NCBI GenBank assembly: GCA_016288465.1
Contig: JAEEZC010000232.1
Span: forward strand, 1-34,119
Reading direction: 5' to 3'
Source: Verrucomicrobiota bacterium
GTDB taxonomy: Bacteria; Verrucomicrobiota; Kiritimatiellia; RFP12; UBA1067
Length of the DNA stretch: 34,119 nucleotides
Shown here: one piece after another, positions 31,892-34,119 of the stretch
How positions within the stretch are numbered: the stretch's first letter is position 1
How the letters are laid out: each line of letters begins with the position of its first letter
Made by a program: the position numbers and the translations under genes
Notes under the pieces: model-generated
Told to the model about the DNA's origin: nothing
What the model saw: the letters and a program-made list of their open reading frames with translations, nothing else
Database searches by the model: none

Positions 31892-32836
31892 TCAGAAATC
31901 GAAATCGACAAGGATCGGGCGATGGTCGGACGGACGCCAGATGTCGCCCACACCGGCGTAAGTCGGACGCGTGTAGCGGTCGACCACGACACGCGCCTCA
32001 GTTACATGGTCGTAAAGCCCTCGCGTCATATAGACGTAGTCTATGCGCGACTTCTCTCCGCACGTCACGTGGAAGTCGTTCGGCAGCCATTCGTGCATGA
32101 GATCGACGAGGGGCGTGCTTTCGGCAAGCCACCTGTGAACCGCGTAGCGAGGGGAATCCAGCGGAATGTCGTACATCCGCGCATCGACCGGCGAGCGGGC
32201 ATTGTAGTCGCCCGCGACGACCCAGTACTGGTTCGTCGCGTCGGGCACGGTGAAGAACGACCCTTTGAGAACCGTCTCGATCTCGTCGCGGCGGGCCAGG
32301 TCGCCGCCGAACTTCGCCGCGCTTGCCTTGCGCTCGGCGTCCGACTTGCAGCCGCGTCCCCACGGCGTCCAGTTGAGGTGGACCGTAACGATGTTGATGA
32401 CGTTCGTCCCCGCCCTTACCTTCGCCCATCCCGATCCTGTCGGGACGAGGGCCTTGGCGACGCTCTCGATGGGATAGCGCGACGTGATGCCCTGCATGTA
32501 GCACTTCGGGTCTTCCGAACTTATCCAGACGTTGCCGTGTCCGTACCGCGCGGCAAGCTCCGGCCAGCCTTTTGGGAGAATGCGCTGCGATTCGTCCTTG
32601 ACGTGGTCGGTCTTGCCCGTCTGACGCTTCGTCTTCACCTCCGCGAAGACGCAGATGTCCGGCGACAGCTTCTGGACCCATTCCACGAAGCGGTTGAAGT
32701 TGTCGGTCTGCCCGTCCCACATCCCGTCCTGGATGTTCCAGTAGAGCATCCGCGTCGATCCGCAGGCAGTGCCGGCGAGAACGCCGGCAATCAACGCCAG
32801 CGTTCCCGCGCTCAGTATTCGTTGTTTCTTCTGCAT
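31892..32836 (-). CDS. Exported endonuclease/exonuclease/phosphatase (EEP) family protein in a glycosidase operon
   Basis: 314 residues from ATG 32836, with AAGGTG upstream and a signal peptide (MQKKQRILSAGTLALIAGVLAGTACG; the Cys might be lipidated). Family residues are intact: MLYWNIQDG (Asn), FAEVKTKR (metal-binding Glu), VTVHLNWTPWG, VVAGDYNARSPVD (catalytic Asp-x-Asn), SRIDYVYMT and the terminal SDHRPILVDF. This is a complete active site for phosphodiester or phosphomonoester hydrolysis. The gene begins 2 nt after the stop of the LamG-like gene and is followed by GH78 after 16 nt, so it is fully embedded in the operon. It could be a scavenging DNase or act on phosphate-containing glycans or lipids; the context favours a glycan-linked role but does not prove it. 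Confidence 0.82.
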   Translation of the reverse strand: MQKKQRILSAGTLALIAGVLAGTACGSTRMLYWNIQDGMWDGQTDNFNRFVEWVQKLSPDICVFAEVKTKRQTGKTDHVKDESQRILPKGWPELAARYGHGNVWISSEDPKCYMQGITSRYPIESVAKALVPTGSGWAKVRAGTNVINIVTVHLNWTPWGRGCKSDAERKASAAKFGGDLARRDEIETVLKGSFFTVPDATNQYWVVAGDYNARSPVDARMYDIPLDSPRYAVHRWLAESTPLVDLMHEWLPNDFHVTCGEKSRIDYVYMTRGLYDHVTEARVVVDRYTRPTYAGVGDIWRPSDHRPILVDFDF

Positions 32837-32838
32837 GT

Positions 32839-34119
32839 TCACCTTACCACCACCATAGTTCCCGACGGCGTGTACTCCACCCGCGCCGTCGCAGGCTCGC
32901 CCTTTACCGTCTCGTTGAACACCGTGTAGACCGGGACAACCTTGTAGATGCGCACGTGCGGCGCCCTGCCCACCCATGTCAACGTCAGCGAATCGGTCGT
33001 TTCGGGCAGGAGCTTGTCGTCTTCATACCATTCGTAGCTCTGCGCACCCGCGGCAACGCACGTAAGCGTGGACGTGTTCCGGGTGTATGTGAGCCTCGCG
33101 GGCTGCGGCGCGAGCTGGAACTCCTGCCCGGCAAGCGTGGCGCCACGCACCTTGCCGCCAGTCAACGGGAAGAACCTGTTCTGGCATGTCTCGTAAAGTC
33201 CCGCCGCACCGTTCTTTATGCATGGCACGAAGTTCCTGTCCAGAACGCCCGACTTGTAGATCTTCACGCCATAGAGGCGCATGCCTGCCGCATATCTGCC
33301 ATCGCAGCTGCCTCCAATTCGAAGAGTAGTTGAACACGTAGTGGCGGTAAGAGTACCACCATGCTGCGCCAGCTTGAAGGATTCTAGCGCCACGCCTCCT
33401 CTGTATGACGTGACAGTGTCGTTCGGTGCATCGAAGACGAACTTCACCCGTTCATTTGTAATGAAGGTCTTCTTGAACCATTCGTTATCCCCGGTATTAC
33501 GATCCGTGAAGCGCCAGCCATATCGGTATGCGCCCGACGGATAATAAAGGCTGAACCAGATACCGTCGGTACCGCTGCTCTTCTGATGGAAGAATACCGG
33601 AGCTGCAGATGGGGAAATCTTGAAATTGTTGTTCCATACGGCGAAGTCCGCTTCGACTCGGCAATCCTTGGTAACTACATATTCTGTATTTATAAGATGT
33701 CCCTCCACGCCGTCAAAGTCGAGATATGCCTCCTTCGCCGCCGCATCCCCCTGAATGTCGCCGCCGGCCTCGCACACGATGTTCGTGTGGGCGTTATTGT
33801 CAGGGCTTCCGTACACCGTCGAGTTGCGGCTGCCGTACACCGTGGGGAGAAGACCGTAGGTCGGTGCGGCCAGCGTGTCGCGAAGAATCGGCACGCTGTT
33901 GGTGATGCACGGCCGGTAGTCCCGAACCAACGTCTCGACGCCGTTCGCAGTCTCGTAGATCTTGAGCCCATATATCTTCATCGGCATCGCAGGATAACCG
34001 CCGGCGCGGAGGCCGACCTGAAGCAAAGTAGAATTCAAATTCGCCGTTACGGGACTGGAGGACGTGATATTGAAGTTCGTGTAGCCAGCGGTCTCCAGTC
34101 GAATATTGTTTGCGCTTGC
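32839..34119 (-). CDS. LamG-like surface protein (5' end beyond the window)
   Basis: 426 residues are visible; the frame is open to the right edge, so the start and signal peptide are missing. Two concanavalin/LamG-like modules are recognisable by their shared closing motif: PMKIYGLKIYE...LVRDYRPCI and GMRLYGVKIYKSGVLDRNFVPCI. Between them is a beta-rich lectin-like stretch (YLDFDGVEGHLI, YRYGWRFTDRN, TLTATTCSTTLRIGG). The C-terminal roughly 110 residues look like an immunoglobulin-like domain (TLTCVAAGAQSYEWYEDDKLL). The family binds carbohydrate or proteins at the cell surface. The stop overlaps the ribosome site of the EEP gene (2-nt gap), so it is probably an upstream gene of the same operon. 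A glycan-binding or anchoring role for the operon is inferred. Confidence 0.75.
   Translation of the reverse strand, partial: ASANNIRLETAGYTNFNITSSSPVTANLNSTLLQVGLRAGGYPAMPMKIYGLKIYETANGVETLVRDYRPCITNSVPILRDTLAAPTYGLLPTVYGSRNSTVYGSPDNNAHTNIVCEAGGDIQGDAAAKEAYLDFDGVEGHLINTEYVVTKDCRVEADFAVWNNNFKISPSAAPVFFHQKSSGTDGIWFSLYYPSGAYRYGWRFTDRNTGDNEWFKKTFITNERVKFVFDAPNDTVTSYRGGVALESFKLAQHGGTLTATTCSTTLRIGGSCDGRYAAGMRLYGVKIYKSGVLDRNFVPCIKNGAAGLYETCQNRFFPLTGGKVRGATLAGQEFQLAPQPARLTYTRNTSTLTCVAAGAQSYEWYEDDKLLPETTDSLTLTWVGRAPHVRIYKVVPVYTVFNETVKGEPATARVEYTPSGTMVVVR

Noticed and set aside
31876-31992. N-terminal extension of the GH78 frame
   Set aside because: It runs through the end of the EEP gene in another frame, and a signal peptide begins at 31875.
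27937-32100. A 1,387-codon open frame on the plus strand, antisense to the GH20, GH20-like and GH78 genes
   Set aside because: Its translation is Arg/His/Val-rich with no domain signature, and the opposite strand holds genes with clear catalytic motifs. It is explained by GC-rich codon use on the minus strand.

Overview
The window (34,119 bp, GC-rich) looks like chromosome from an uncultured gut- or rumen-type member of the Kiritimatiellae/Verrucomicrobiota. This is an inference from gene content: exported repeat proteins with Listeria-Bacteroides (InlB-type) modules, LamG-like surface proteins, DUF4832 and GH20/28/31/78-like hydrolases, twin-arginine-exported enzymes, and PilB/PilT ATPases. 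No rRNA, tRNA, CRISPR array, transposase or phage gene is visible.

Layout. 1-465 is non-coding, with two strong hairpins and a 22-bp tandem repeat. 571-4920 (+) encodes a 1,449-residue exported mosaic repeat protein. 4968-5579 (+) is a divergent ThyX-like protein. 5482-7200 (-) is cysE followed by an exported endonuclease/exonuclease/phosphatase-fold (EEP) protein. 7241-13749 is a uronate-catabolism locus: a DUF4874/DUF4832 exported protein and a XylR-type AraC regulator on the minus strand, divergent from uxaB-uxaA-kdgK on the plus strand. 13746-17328 (-) is pilB-pilT-SDR. 17361-23487 (-) is a tightly packed operon of a GH28-like beta-helix, a GH31 glycosidase, nadB and a lone OppF-type ATPase. 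23647-24486 (+) is a DUF975 membrane protein. 24616-24885 (-) is a winged-helix fragment like the C-terminus of Schlafen/AlbA-type proteins. 25009-34119 (-) is an exported-enzyme operon: LamG-like protein (cut by the window edge), EEP protein, GH78 rhamnosidase, GH20-like Tat protein, GH20 lipoprotein, and a Tat metallo-beta-lactamase-fold protein.

How the genes may work together. Exported hydrolases (GH28-like, GH78, GH31, GH20) would release uronic acid, rhamnose and hexosamine units from pectin-like or complex host/microbial glycans. The divergent regulator would tune UxaB, UxaA and KdgK, which take tagaturonate through altronate and 2-keto-3-deoxygluconate to KDPG. The uronate isomerase (UxaC) and KDPG aldolase are not in the window. 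The right-hand operon pairs sugar-cleaving enzymes with two hydrolase folds not usually classed as glycosidases (EEP and metallo-beta-lactamase), so its substrate may carry linkages other than simple glycosidic bonds.

A notable regulatory pattern runs across the window. Seven of nine recognisable promoters carry an extended -10 of the form TGG-TA(T/G/A)AAT. In four cases the -10 hexamer is followed by exactly 7 nt and then an ATG, which predicts leaderless or near-leaderless mRNAs. GH28, DUF975 and operon-internal genes instead carry ordinary leaders or Shine-Dalgarno sequences.
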